Source of the DNA: Actinomycetota bacterium
GTDB taxonomy: Bacteria; Actinomycetota; Acidimicrobiia; Acidimicrobiales; JAJPHE01
Direction of reading: 5' to 3'
NCBI GenBank assembly: GCA_027315345.1
Contig: DAHUYE010000090.1
Span: 48,241 to 112,240, forward strand
Length of the DNA: 64,000 bases
Position numbers and translations under genes: made by a program. Below the pieces are notes generated by a model. That model had not been told where the DNA came from. It saw only the letters and a list, made by a program, of their open reading frames with translations, and did no database searches. Position 1 is the stretch's first letter; each line of letters opens with the position of its first letter. Positions 31,625-40,683 of the stretch are shown here, one piece after another.

Positions 31625-32584
31625 TCAGGCCTGGGGGGCCAGGGCCTGTACGGCTTGGCGGACGTCGATGCCGAAGGGGAGGATGTTGAGGGCCGGGGTC
31701 GTGACCCCGTTGGCCACGTAACGGGCGATGTGCCGGCGGCACTCATCCGGGGATCCGTGCACGATCAGGTCGTCCACCACCTGATCCGGTATGGCCGCCA
31801 GAGCCGCCTTGCGGTCACCGGCGGTCCAGGCGTCCCACATCCCCTTCAGCTGGTCACCCCGGCCCAGCCACTCGTGAAAGGCGGCGTACACCGGGACGTT
31901 GAGATAGGCGGCCACCGCCATGCGGCCCATGTTCCGCACCGTCTCGGCGTCCTCGGAAGGACACACGAAGATGCGGGCGACTATCTCCTTGCCCTCACCC
32001 ACCTCGGGTGCGACCTGCTTGACGTCCTCGGCCGACAGCCAGTTGATGATGGCTCCGTCCCCGAGCCGGCCGGCCATGCGCAGCATCCCCGGGCGCAGGC
32101 CGGCCACCAGGATCGGCGGCGGCGTCTCGATCCGCCGGCCCAGCCGGAAGCCCTTGACGGTGAAGGACCGGCACTCCATGTCCACCTTCTCACCGGTCAG
32201 AGCCTGGCGCAGGAAGCGGACCATGTCAGCCGTGCGGTGGTACGGATCCTCGAAGGGGATGCCGTTCCAGCGTTCCACGATCACGTTGGAAGAAGTGCCG
32301 ATGCCCAGGGCGAAGCGGCCCGGGGCGGCTTCGGCCATGGCTGCCGCGCTCTGGGCCATGATGGCCGGACCGCGGGTGAAGGCGGGGATAATGGCCACGC
32401 CCAGGCGCAAGGCCGGCGTCCACGCCGCCGCCATGGCCAGGGGGGTGAAGCCATCGGTGCCGTTGGCCTCGCTCGACCACACGTCGGTGTAACCGAGGTC
32501 GACCAGTTCCTCCAGGTACGGGCGGTGCTCATGCAAGGGGACGTGATCGAACGGGATGGTCATTCCGTAGCGGGGCTCGGCCAT
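31625..32584 (-). CDS. LLM-class F420-dependent oxidoreductase
   Basis: GYTDVWSSEANGTDGFTPLAMAAAWTPALRLGVAIIPAFTRGPAIMAQSAAAMAEAAPGRFALGIGTSSNVIVERWNGIPF. Confidence 0.92.
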   Translation of the reverse strand: MAEPRYGMTIPFDHVPLHEHRPYLEELVDLGYTDVWSSEANGTDGFTPLAMAAAWTPALRLGVAIIPAFTRGPAIMAQSAAAMAEAAPGRFALGIGTSSNVIVERWNGIPFEDPYHRTADMVRFLRQALTGEKVDMECRSFTVKGFRLGRRIETPPPILVAGLRPGMLRMAGRLGDGAIINWLSAEDVKQVAPEVGEGKEIVARIFVCPSEDAETVRNMGRMAVAAYLNVPVYAAFHEWLGRGDQLKGMWDAWTAGDRKAALAAIPDQVVDDLIVHGSPDECRRHIARYVANGVTTPALNILPFGIDVRQAVQALAPQA

Positions 32585-32595
32585 GGGCCGAGACG

Positions 32596-33075
32596 CTAAT
32601 GAACCGCTTCGAGCGGTGTGCGCCCGGCCCGGTATCCGGGTCCGGGCACGGCCCGGACGGAGCGGGCGCCCATAGGCCGGCCGCAGTGCTCACAGACCAG
32701 CCGGCCCACCGCCGCCTGGCCGCAGTCCTTGTGCACCACCTCCACCGGCGGTCCGTCGGGTGCGGCGTGGCGGTCGCCCCACTGGCGCATGGCGGTCAGG
32801 ACCGGCCACAGGTCGATGCCCTTCTCGGTCAGGCGGTACTCGTGACGCAGGGGCCGCTCGGAATAGGCGACCTTCTGGAGAACGCCGGCGTCGACCAGGC
32901 TGACCAGGCGATGCTGGAGGATGTTGCGGGAGATCCCGAGCCGGCGCTGGAAGTCATCGAAACGGGTGACGCCCATGAAGGCGTCCCGGATGATGAGCAT
33001 GCTCCACCACTCCCCGACCACCTCGAGGCACTGGGCCACCGAGCAGCTCATGTCCGAGAAGCTCTTCCGTTCCAC
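32596..33075 (-). CDS. HxlR-family winged-helix transcriptional regulator
   Basis: VERKSFSDMSCSVAQCLEVVGEWWSMLIIRDAFMGVTRFDDFQRRLGISRNILQHRLVSLVDAGVLQK; GTG start. Confidence 0.93.
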   Translation of the reverse strand: MERKSFSDMSCSVAQCLEVVGEWWSMLIIRDAFMGVTRFDDFQRRLGISRNILQHRLVSLVDAGVLQKVAYSERPLRHEYRLTEKGIDLWPVLTAMRQWGDRHAAPDGPPVEVVHKDCGQAAVGRLVCEHCGRPMGARSVRAVPGPGYRAGRTPLEAVH

Positions 33076-33094
33076 GTCCTCGAGGATAGGTGGG

Positions 33095-33112
33095 TTGCAT
33101 GATGAAATGCAA
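33095..33112. promoter_or_regulatory. Operator candidate TTGCAT-N6-ATGCAA in the HxlR/MFS divergent intergenic region
   Basis: Perfect 6+6 inverted repeat; each arm is also positioned as a -35 (17 bp to TAGAGT on +, 18 bp to TATCCT on -). Confidence 0.8.
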
Positions 33113-33130
33113 GGGTCTAGAGTAGGTTTC

Positions 33131-34594
33131 ATGAGCGAACTGACTGCGCGCCGGACCCGGGCCGTCTTCATCGTCACAGCCCTGGGGGCCTTCATGGCGT
33201 CGCTCGACCTGTCCATCGTCAACGTGGCCTTTCCCGCCCTGGCCCGCTCCTTCCCCCACGTCCCCCGGGCCTCCCTGGCCTGGGTCATCACCGCCTACAG
33301 CATCGTGTTCGGCTCCCTGCTCGTAACGGCGGGGCGTACGGCGGACCGCCTGGGCCGGCGGCGGGTGTTCTTCCTCGGGCTGGCCGTCTTCTGCGCCGGT
33401 TCGGCCTTGTGCGGCCTGGCCCCCTCGGTCCCCCTGCTGGTGGCGGGCCGGGTCGCGCAGGGCTCGGGGGCGGCCGCCCTGCTGCCCGCCTCCCTGGGTC
33501 TTCTCCTCGGGGCCTTCCCGGCCGAAAAGCGGTCCCAGGTGGTCGCCCTGTGGGGTGGGGTCGGGGCCCTGGCGGTGGCCACCGGGCCGTCCCTGGGGGC
33601 GGCCCTCATCACCGCCGGCGGCTGGCGGTCGGCCTTCTACGTGAACCTGCCCGTAGGGGCGCTGGCCTGGCTCTGGGGCCGGAGGATCCTGGAGGAATCC
33701 ACCGTCGAGACGGCCCACGGCACGCCGGACTTCCCCGGGGTCGCCCTCATCAGCGTTGCCCTGGCCAGCCTGGTGCTGGCCATATCCGAAGGACCATCCT
33801 GGGGCTGGACCAACCCGCGCGTGTTAGCCGCCCTGCTCGTGGCGGTGGGCCTCGGGGCCGCCTTCCTGTTCAGGAGCGCCGGGCACCCGGCGCCGGTGCT
33901 CGACCTCAGCCTGTTCCGAGCCCGCTCCTTCAGCGTGGCCAACGCCTCCACCCTGGTCTACGCCATGGGCTTTTTCGCCATGCTGCTCGGGAACATCCTG
34001 TTCCTCACCGGGGTCTGGCATTACACCATCCTCCGGGCGGGACTGGCCGTGACCCCTGGTCCCCTGGTGGTGGCGGTGGTGTCGGGACCAGCGGGACGGA
34101 TGGCGGGCCGGTTCGGGTTCCGGGCCGTGCTGATGCCCGGGGCGGTCTGCTTCGCGGCCGGGTTGAGCTGGTACGTCCTGCGGGTGGGGACTCACCCCGC
34201 CTATCTGGCCGAGTGGCTGCCGGGCACGCTGATGGCCGGCCTGGGCATCGGGCTCACCTTCCCCGTATTCAGCGCGGCGGCGGTGGCCAGCCTCCCCCCG
34301 GAGCGCCTGGCCGTGGGCGGCGCCGTCAACCAGACCGCTCGCCAGATCGGCGGCGCCCTGGGCGTGGCCCTCCTGGTGGTACTGGTGGGAAACCCGACCA
34401 GCCCGGCGTCAGCCCTGAACCACTTCCACCGGCTGTGGATCTACTGCGCAGCCATGGCTCTGGGTTCAGGGCTCATCGGGTCCCGGCTGCGCCGACCGTC
34501 GCGGGCCGGGGCCGAGGTGGTGGATGAACTGGCTCCCGAGCTGCCGGCGGCACTGGCGGCGCTGCCCATAGCCCTGGAGGCGGGAGCGGAGTGA
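33131..34594 (+). CDS. MFS drug-efflux transporter (DHA2/EmrB-QacA type)
   Basis: GAFMASLDLSIVNVAFPALARSF, LGRRRVFFLGLAVFCAGSALCGLAP, many TM segments. Confidence 0.93.
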   Translation: MSELTARRTRAVFIVTALGAFMASLDLSIVNVAFPALARSFPHVPRASLAWVITAYSIVFGSLLVTAGRTADRLGRRRVFFLGLAVFCAGSALCGLAPSVPLLVAGRVAQGSGAAALLPASLGLLLGAFPAEKRSQVVALWGGVGALAVATGPSLGAALITAGGWRSAFYVNLPVGALAWLWGRRILEESTVETAHGTPDFPGVALISVALASLVLAISEGPSWGWTNPRVLAALLVAVGLGAAFLFRSAGHPAPVLDLSLFRARSFSVANASTLVYAMGFFAMLLGNILFLTGVWHYTILRAGLAVTPGPLVVAVVSGPAGRMAGRFGFRAVLMPGAVCFAAGLSWYVLRVGTHPAYLAEWLPGTLMAGLGIGLTFPVFSAAAVASLPPERLAVGGAVNQTARQIGGALGVALLVVLVGNPTSPASALNHFHRLWIYCAAMALGSGLIGSRLRRPSRAGAEVVDELAPELPAALAALPIALEAGAE

Positions 34595-34623
34595 GCCGGA
34601 CCGGATCGGGCCCGCCGGAGGCG

Positions 34624-34929
34624 TCAGCGCCGTCTGGCCCGCCGGAGGCGGTTGACGGGGAAGCTGCGCACGGCCGGCACCCGGGCGGCGGCCCGGCCGT
34701 CGAGCAGGGGCCCGAAGACCTCGGCGGTGGGAACGGCACCGTCAAGAAAAAAGGCCTTGCAGCGGAACCGGCCCCGCAGCCCTTCGACTCTGACCTCGTC
34801 ACCCACCAGGAAGCCGTCGAGACCGTCGACCCGGTCATGGACGGGGGTGGCCGGAGCGGCGGGCGCTCGCTTGGCGCCCCGCTTGGACGGACCTCCGTCC
34901 CCGGAAAACAGGGGCAGGCTGGGCTGCAC
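34624..34929 (-). CDS. Hypothetical protein
   Basis: 101 aa ORF ending in VRVEGLRGRFRCKAFFLDGAVPTAEVFGPLLDGRAAARVPAVRSFPVNRLRR; fills an otherwise empty gap. Confidence 0.5.
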   Translation of the reverse strand: MQPSLPLFSGDGGPSKRGAKRAPAAPATPVHDRVDGLDGFLVGDEVRVEGLRGRFRCKAFFLDGAVPTAEVFGPLLDGRAAARVPAVRSFPVNRLRRARRR

Positions 34930-35099
34930 CCCGCCAGTGTGTCAGGCTCCGCCGTGGCCGCCGACCCCGGGCCGGCTGAGGCCCTGTTCCGCTGCACCCC
35001 CGCCGTCCTGTGGCCCCGCTAGGGCGCATCTCCCGAAGCGAATGACCAGCGCCGGCCCGGGGAAGAGTGGTTGTCACACCCTCCTGTCAAGGTGGACCC

Positions 35100-35267
35100 A
35101 TGAGTGACCAGCTCACCCTCATCGATCCGAGCCCGGAACTGACCTGGCGGCTGGACGAACCGACCCGAGAAGCGGGCCGGCGGGGCATCGAAGCCGCCCG
35201 TCTGGCCCTGCAGGAGGCTTCCCGGCGGCGCATCCAGCGCCTCGAGTCGGACCGCCGGGCCGCCTGA
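35100..35267 (+). CDS. Small hypothetical protein (55 aa)
   Basis: MSDQLTLIDPSPELTWRLDEPTREAGRRGIEAARLALQEASRRRIQRLESDRRAA. Confidence 0.5.
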   Translation: MSDQLTLIDPSPELTWRLDEPTREAGRRGIEAARLALQEASRRRIQRLESDRRAA

Positions 35268-35324
35268 CCCTCAGACTCAGCCCGACCCGGCCCGCGACCC
35301 GGGCCGCTCCGGCGGGGCGGCCAT

Positions 35325-35330
35325 TAGGCT
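35325..35330 (+). promoter_or_regulatory. -10 element TAGGCT of the ChbG/YdjC gene, leaderless
   Basis: TAGGCT then cggacc (6 nt) then ATG at 35337. Confidence 0.55.
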
Positions 35331-35336
35331 CGGACC

Positions 35337-36173
35337 ATGAGCTCGCCCACCCTGGCTGAGCGCCTCGGACACCCTCCCGACGCCAAGCTGCTGATCGTCA
35401 ACTGTGACGACCTCGGCTCCAGCCACTCGGCCAACCTGGCCATCTACCAGGCCCTCCGGTCAGGCCTGGCCACCAGTGCCACCCTGATGGTCCCCTGCCC
35501 CTGGGCCCGGGAGGCGGCCGCCCAGTACCGGGGCGAGGACATCGGCGTTCACCTGACCCTCAACGCCGAGTGGGACCTGTACCGCTGGGGGCCGATCACC
35601 CGGGCTCCCTCCCTGCTCGACGGGGACGGCGGCTTCCCCCGCACGGTGGTGGACGTCTGGGACCACGCCGACATGGACGAGGTCCGCAAGGAACTGAGGG
35701 CCCAGGTGGAGCGGGCCATCTTCTGGGGCTTCGACGTCACCCACGTCGACTCCCACATGGGCTCGGTGCAGCTACGTCCGGAGTTCTTCGACGTCTACCT
35801 GGAGCTGGCCAGCGACTTCCGCCTGCCCATGAGACTGTCGGGGGCCTCCACCCAGAAGTCCATCGGGTTCCCCTTCCGGGACTTGGCCGCGGCTGAAGGC
35901 GTGGTCTTCCCCGACCATCTCATCGTCACCAGTGGGGTCGGTTCCCGTCGCTCCATCGAGTCGGCCCTGGCCCGCCTACCCGATGGGGTGACCGAGATGT
36001 ACCTGCACCCGGCTGTGCGCAGCGGGGAACTGGAGGCCTCCCATCCCGACTGGGAGGGCCGGGTCGATGACCACCAGCTCCTGACCAACGAGGACACCCT
36101 GAGGGAGATGGCCGAACGGGCCGGGGCCAGCTTCATCGGCTACCGCCCGCTGCGCGACCTGATGCGGGGCTGA
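35337..36173 (+). CDS. ChbG/HpnK (YdjC-like) carbohydrate deacetylase
   Basis: LIVNCDDLGSSHSANLAIYQAL, DIGVHLTLNAEWD, THVDSHMGS. Confidence 0.9.
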   Translation: MSSPTLAERLGHPPDAKLLIVNCDDLGSSHSANLAIYQALRSGLATSATLMVPCPWAREAAAQYRGEDIGVHLTLNAEWDLYRWGPITRAPSLLDGDGGFPRTVVDVWDHADMDEVRKELRAQVERAIFWGFDVTHVDSHMGSVQLRPEFFDVYLELASDFRLPMRLSGASTQKSIGFPFRDLAAAEGVVFPDHLIVTSGVGSRRSIESALARLPDGVTEMYLHPAVRSGELEASHPDWEGRVDDHQLLTNEDTLREMAERAGASFIGYRPLRDLMRG

Positions 36174-36230
36174 GCCGGCCCGGTCCCTCCGGGCGTCAGC
36201 GCCCGAGGGACCGTTCCAGCTGGGCCCTGT

Positions 36231-36659
36231 TCATCTTGGAGCGTCCGGGTACTCCGTCTCGGCGCCGACGCTCCGCAGCAGGTCCTTGTAGGCACTCGAA
36301 GCCGTGACGGGCAGGACCGACATGAGCTTGGCCAGGTCCCCGGACACTTTGACCCGGCCCTGCATGACAAGGGCGTTGAGGTCCATAGTCCCGGCCTGGA
36401 TGGCCACGGCGTCGGCATAGGTCTCGGTCAGGGTCACATCGGCCTTCTCCCCCTGAGGGCCGGACCCGGAGGTCTCGATGGGTCCGGTCCCGGCCCGACG
36501 GAGCCGGCCGTCCTCCAACATCCACCAGTAGCCGGTGTCGGGCCCGGGCGCCCCGGTGATCAGGACCTGGATCGCGGCGGAAGGCCCGGAGTCATCCAGC
36601 GTCTCAGCCCAGATCCGGGTGGTCAGATCCAGCCACTCCTGGCTCAGGAATACGGCCAT
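36231..36659 (-). CDS. SCP2 sterol-binding domain protein
   Basis: MAVFLSQEWLDLTTRIWAETL...ADVTLTETYADAVAIQAGTMDLNALVMQGRVKVSGDLAKLMSV. Confidence 0.82.
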   Translation of the reverse strand: MAVFLSQEWLDLTTRIWAETLDDSGPSAAIQVLITGAPGPDTGYWWMLEDGRLRRAGTGPIETSGSGPQGEKADVTLTETYADAVAIQAGTMDLNALVMQGRVKVSGDLAKLMSVLPVTASSAYKDLLRSVGAETEYPDAPR

Positions 36660-36678
36660 GTCGCCCGCGACCGGCTGA

Positions 36679-37548
36679 TCAGCGCGAAGCCAGATCGGCG
36701 ACGCCGGCGAAGAGATCTGTCTCCCGCTCGACCGCCTCCACCCGGCTGCGGGCCAGGATGAACTCCTCCACCGGATGCACGGTGCGGGCCACCTCGGGCG
36801 GCAATCCGAACCAGAACTTGGAGGTGGGATCGACCTGGGTGGCATGGGCCAGGAGGGCCTGGCTGCGCACCTCGGTGTGGCCGGAGATGTCGATGACGGT
36901 GGTGATGCGGTCGTCATGCGACGGCCGTTCCAGCCACCGCTCGTCATAGGGGCTTTCCAAGCCCAACTCCAGGAACTTCTGGTGCAGGGCCAGGGTCCGG
37001 GCCCGGGACCAGACGTTGTAATACATCTTGGAGGGACTCCACGGCGGTCCCAGTTCGGGATAGGCGTCGGGGTCACCGGCGGCATCGAAGGCGATGACGC
37101 TGATCTCGTGCACCCGAAGATGGTCGGGATGCGGGTAGCCGGTCTGGTCATCGGCGTAGGTGATGATGACCTGGGGACGGGTCCGGCGGATCACCCGCAC
37201 CAGCCGGCCGACCGCCTCGTCCAGCGGAGCCCGGGCGAAGCAGTCCGGCCGGGCGTTGGCCGGGCTGTCGGGCATGCCCGAGTCCCGGTAGCCCAGCATG
37301 ACCAGCTCGTCATATCCGATGATCTCCACCGACCGGGCCAGCTCCTCCATGCGCACCTCGGCCAGGCGCTCCCGCACGTCGGGGATGTCCATGGCCGGGT
37401 TGAGGATTTCGCCCTCCTCCCCGCCCGTGCAGCAAACCAGGACGGTGTGCACACCCTGGGCGTGGTAGGCGGCCACCGTGGACGCCCCCTTGGACGCCTC
37501 GTCATCGGGGTGGGCGTGAACGCAGAGCAGGCAGAGCCGGTCGTCCAT
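36679..37548 (-). CDS. PIG-L family deacetylase (Mca/MshB-like)
   Basis: LLCVHAHPDDEASKGASTVAAYHAQGVHTVLVCCTGGEEGEILNPAMD; YADDQTGYPHPDHLRVHEI. Confidence 0.9.
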   Translation of the reverse strand: MDDRLCLLCVHAHPDDEASKGASTVAAYHAQGVHTVLVCCTGGEEGEILNPAMDIPDVRERLAEVRMEELARSVEIIGYDELVMLGYRDSGMPDSPANARPDCFARAPLDEAVGRLVRVIRRTRPQVIITYADDQTGYPHPDHLRVHEISVIAFDAAGDPDAYPELGPPWSPSKMYYNVWSRARTLALHQKFLELGLESPYDERWLERPSHDDRITTVIDISGHTEVRSQALLAHATQVDPTSKFWFGLPPEVARTVHPVEEFILARSRVEAVERETDLFAGVADLASR

Positions 37549-37601
37549 AGACCAACGCTACCGGCCGGTCCCGGGAGCGGATTCCCATCTGGCCGGGATA
37601 A

Positions 37602-37630
37602 TTGACAGATTGCCTCAAGTATTAGATTAT
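37602..37630 (+). promoter_or_regulatory. Promoter of TetR gene: TTGACA-N17-GATTAT, leaderless
   Basis: Consensus -35, 17-bp spacer, -10-like GATTAT, then 6 nt to GTG at 37637. Confidence 0.68.
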
Positions 37631-37636
37631 TGGGGC

Positions 37637-38260
37637 GTGACGGCCACCGAAGAAAGAGCAGCGGCCCCGTCCGAGGCCGCCACCAAGGGAGAGCGGACCC
37701 GGCGGGCCCTTCTGGACGGAGCCATCCGCCGCTTTGCCGCCGACGGCTTCCGGGGCACCTCGGTCTCCGGCATCGCCCGGGATGCCGGTCTGACGCCGGC
37801 CGCCGCCTACGCCTACTTCGAAGGCAAGGAAGGACTGTTCGCGGCGGCGGTGGATGCCGACGCCGCCGGACTGATCGGAAAGGCGCTGGGTCCGGTCCTC
37901 AACGGGACCTTCGATACCGAATGGCAATCACTCATCGGGGCCCTGGTGGCGGGGATGGACGACCATCCCCTGGCCCGCCGGGTCCTGGCCGGAAGAGAAC
38001 CCGAACACACCGAGCGGCTCCTCGGCATCCCGGCCCTGGCCGACCTCCAGGCGGGCATCGTCCAGCGCCTGCTGAGCGGCCAGGCCGTCGGAGAGGTGCG
38101 CTCCGACATCGATCCCGAGCTGATCGCCTCCGGACTGGTCACCACCATCATGTCGGTGCTCATAGCCGTTCTGCAGACGGGCATCCCGGCCGACAGCGCC
38201 CGGGCCGACGGGGTGGCCGCCCTCCTCGGCGCCGCCCTGATGCCGCCCCGCTCGGCCTGA
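37637..38260 (+). CDS. TetR/AcrR-family transcriptional regulator
   Basis: TRRALLDGAIRRFAADGFRGTSVSGIARDAGLTPAAAYAYFEGKEGLFAAAV; GTG start. Confidence 0.92.
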   Translation: MTATEERAAAPSEAATKGERTRRALLDGAIRRFAADGFRGTSVSGIARDAGLTPAAAYAYFEGKEGLFAAAVDADAAGLIGKALGPVLNGTFDTEWQSLIGALVAGMDDHPLARRVLAGREPEHTERLLGIPALADLQAGIVQRLLSGQAVGEVRSDIDPELIASGLVTTIMSVLIAVLQTGIPADSARADGVAALLGAALMPPRSA

Positions 38261-38361
38261 CCCGCTCCGCTCACCACGTCTGACCGACCCGGTCCGTCGG
38301 TCTCTGGGCAGGCGGTGCCGGTGAGGCCTACCCTCGCGTCCAGGACGGCCAAGGGGGACTG

Positions 38362-38802
38362 TTGAGCGACTCGTTCGACCAGGCGCGAGAGAACCGGGCA
38401 GGACTGCGGGCCGCCATGGGTGAGGTGGAGAGGTCGCTGGCCAGTCCCGCCACCGGCCGGGTGCAGGCCTGGACCAAGACCCTCGGCCAGGACCTGGAGC
38501 GCCTGGGCGCCGCTTTGGAGAACCACATAGCCGCCTCGGAGGCATCCGGCGGGATGCTGGACGACATCGTCCAGGCCGCCCCCCGGCTCTCCCACCGGGT
38601 GGAGCGGGCCCGACGGGAGCACACCGAACTTCGCTACCGGCTGGAGGCGGCCGTGCGGGCCCTGCCCGGAGACGCCGACGGGGACACCCACGCCGCCCAC
38701 GAGCAGGTGGTGGAGGTCCTGGCCGGGATCGTGCGGCACCGTCACCTCGGCGCCGACCTGGTCTACGAGGCCTTCAACGTCGACATCGAGGCCGCCGACT
38801 AG
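38362..38802 (+). CDS. Hypothetical helical/coiled-coil protein
   Basis: 146 aa, TTG start after aaggggg RBS; MSDSFDQARENRAGLRAAMGEVERSLAS...EQVVEVLAGIVRHRHLGADLVYEAFNVDIE. Confidence 0.7.
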   Translation: MSDSFDQARENRAGLRAAMGEVERSLASPATGRVQAWTKTLGQDLERLGAALENHIAASEASGGMLDDIVQAAPRLSHRVERARREHTELRYRLEAAVRALPGDADGDTHAAHEQVVEVLAGIVRHRHLGADLVYEAFNVDIEAAD

Positions 38803-38808
38803 ACATCC

Positions 38809-39558
38809 TCAGACCCGGGCGCAGGTGTAGGCGGCGTAGACCCCGGAGTCGCTGTAGCTGGCCTCGAGGATGTCGAAGCCGGACCGCTCCAGCATGGGCT
38901 CGAGCAGCCAGGTGAAGGTGCTGTACTCCTCCCGCAGGTGGGTCTCCAGTTCCTGTCGCGTCCAGCCGTCCACGGGCTGGTCGGCAGCCGAGTCCAGCCA
39001 GGCGGAGATCCGGTCCTCCACCTCGGTGGGGGCGAAGGAGAAGACCAGGTCCCGCAGGCGCAGCACTCCGCCCGGGACCAGCAGGGCCGCCACCCGGCGC
39101 AGGGCCACCGCCTTCCAAAAGTCGGGCAGGTGGTGAAGGGCGTTGCGGGAGTAGACGAAATCGGCCGGTTCGCCGGAATGCTCGTAGGTCAGGAAGCCGG
39201 CATTGACGCACTGCGGGCGCGACGGCGCGTCCAGGGCGGCGGCGCCGGCTCGAACGGCGTCGAGCATCTCGGCGGAGACATCCACGGCCACGACCCGGCG
39301 GCAGAGGGGAGCCGCGGCCAGAGCGAGGCGCCCGGTCCCACAGCCGATGTCCACCAGCACGCTGTCGCGGGTGAGACCCATGTCCCGCAGTAGGGCCACG
39401 TCAGGGCCCGGATCGGTGCCGGCCTTGAGGTCGTAGCCGGCCACGTAGCCGGCGTCGAGATGCTCGGGTCCGGCGTGGGCGATCTCGTCCAGCCGCCAGG
39501 CCTCCGCCTGGCCCTTCACCATCCGCAGCGGCGCCGGGCGACCGGCCTCCCTTGCCAC
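38809..39558 (-). CDS. SAM-dependent methyltransferase
   Basis: VLVDIGCGTGRLALAAAPLCRRVVAVDVSAEMLDAVR; NALHHLPDFWKAVALRRVAALLVPGGVLRLRD. Confidence 0.9.
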   Translation of the reverse strand: MAREAGRPAPLRMVKGQAEAWRLDEIAHAGPEHLDAGYVAGYDLKAGTDPGPDVALLRDMGLTRDSVLVDIGCGTGRLALAAAPLCRRVVAVDVSAEMLDAVRAGAAALDAPSRPQCVNAGFLTYEHSGEPADFVYSRNALHHLPDFWKAVALRRVAALLVPGGVLRLRDLVFSFAPTEVEDRISAWLDSAADQPVDGWTRQELETHLREEYSTFTWLLEPMLERSGFDILEASYSDSGVYAAYTCARV

Positions 39559-39630
39559 TGGCCCCCAGCGTAGGGCCTGCCCGCAACATCGGTACCCCGG
39601 GGCCGCCGACGGCGGAGCCGATGGAGGCCC

Positions 39631-40200
39631 TCAGCTCAGGTGGGTGGCGGGCACCTCCGAGACCTGACCGTCCCGACGCAACTCGACCACCGCCGGCACC
39701 GGGTCGGGATCGGCGAAGAGACCCGGGTCGCCATAATCGACCGGCCGCCCGGTCGGATCGACCACCCAGTAGGAGGCCTCCAGGGCGATCCCGTGCGGGT
39801 CGGTGAAATACACCGATCGCAACATGCCGTGGTCGACGACGTCGGTCACCTCACAGCCGGCGGCCTTCAGCCGGCCGCGGAGGTCGATGAGAGCGTTCTC
39901 GTCGGGAAGATTGAAGGACAGGTGGTCGAACTGTGCCTTGCGGGCGTCAGGCACGCCGGCCGGAACGGCAAAGGTCTCCACCTCATGATGGCGGTATTCG
40001 AAGAAGGCCACCGTGTTGGCCTCCCCGAACTCGAAGAAGTAGTGGCGGAAGCCCGGACCGGCCAGATCGGCCACCAGACGGGCCCCGAGGACGCCGTGGT
40101 AGAAGCGCACGGTGGCGTCCATGTCCGGCGTCACCAAGGCGAGGTGGTTGATTCCTCGCCAGTGGGGAGTCTCAGCGGGGAGATCTGCCTGTCGGGCCAT
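39631..40200 (-). CDS. VOC-family (glyoxalase/dioxygenase) protein
   Basis: INHLALVTPDMDATVRFYHGVLGARLVADL; VYFTDPHGIALEASYWV. Confidence 0.9.
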   Translation of the reverse strand: MARQADLPAETPHWRGINHLALVTPDMDATVRFYHGVLGARLVADLAGPGFRHYFFEFGEANTVAFFEYRHHEVETFAVPAGVPDARKAQFDHLSFNLPDENALIDLRGRLKAAGCEVTDVVDHGMLRSVYFTDPHGIALEASYWVVDPTGRPVDYGDPGLFADPDPVPAVVELRRDGQVSEVPATHLS

Positions 40201-40235
40201 CGCCCAAGCGTAGATCCGACGTTAGGGTGGCGGCC

Positions 40236-40622
40236 ATGAGCCATCCGGTCGACACCACCGAGCTGGCCGCCCAGATCGATGGACGCGGCAACAGCGCCTT
40301 CCTCCTCACCGCCGGGCCCGCCGGCGGACCTCATGCCGTATCGGTGCGGTTGGCGTGGAACGGAACGGCTCTGCTGACCCGGGCCGGACGCACCACCCGG
40401 GCCAACCTGGCCGACCGGCCGGACGTGACCCTGCTCTGGCCCGCTCCCGATGAGGACGGGTATTTCCTGATTGTCGACGGCCGGGCCGAGGTGGTCCCCT
40501 CCACCGAGGACCAGTTGCTCATCCGCCCTACCGCCGCCGTCCTGCACCGCAGCCCGGCCCGCCAGGCCGAGGACCCCCCCGGGTCGGAGTGCGTAACCGT
40601 CTTGCGCACCTCCGCCGGCTGA
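40236..40622 (+). CDS. Pyridoxamine 5'-phosphate oxidase-like (split-barrel FMN/F420) protein
   Basis: NSAFLLTAGPAGGPHAVSVRLAWNGTALLTRAGRTTRANLADRPDVTLLWP; GTG at 40227 is an alternative start. Confidence 0.78.
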   Translation: MSHPVDTTELAAQIDGRGNSAFLLTAGPAGGPHAVSVRLAWNGTALLTRAGRTTRANLADRPDVTLLWPAPDEDGYFLIVDGRAEVVPSTEDQLLIRPTAAVLHRSPARQAEDPPGSECVTVLRTSAG

Positions 40623-40683
40623 ACGCCACACGCCGGGCGAGCTCTAGAGCCGCCGCCGGGAGCCCCTATTAGGGTCTGGCCTC

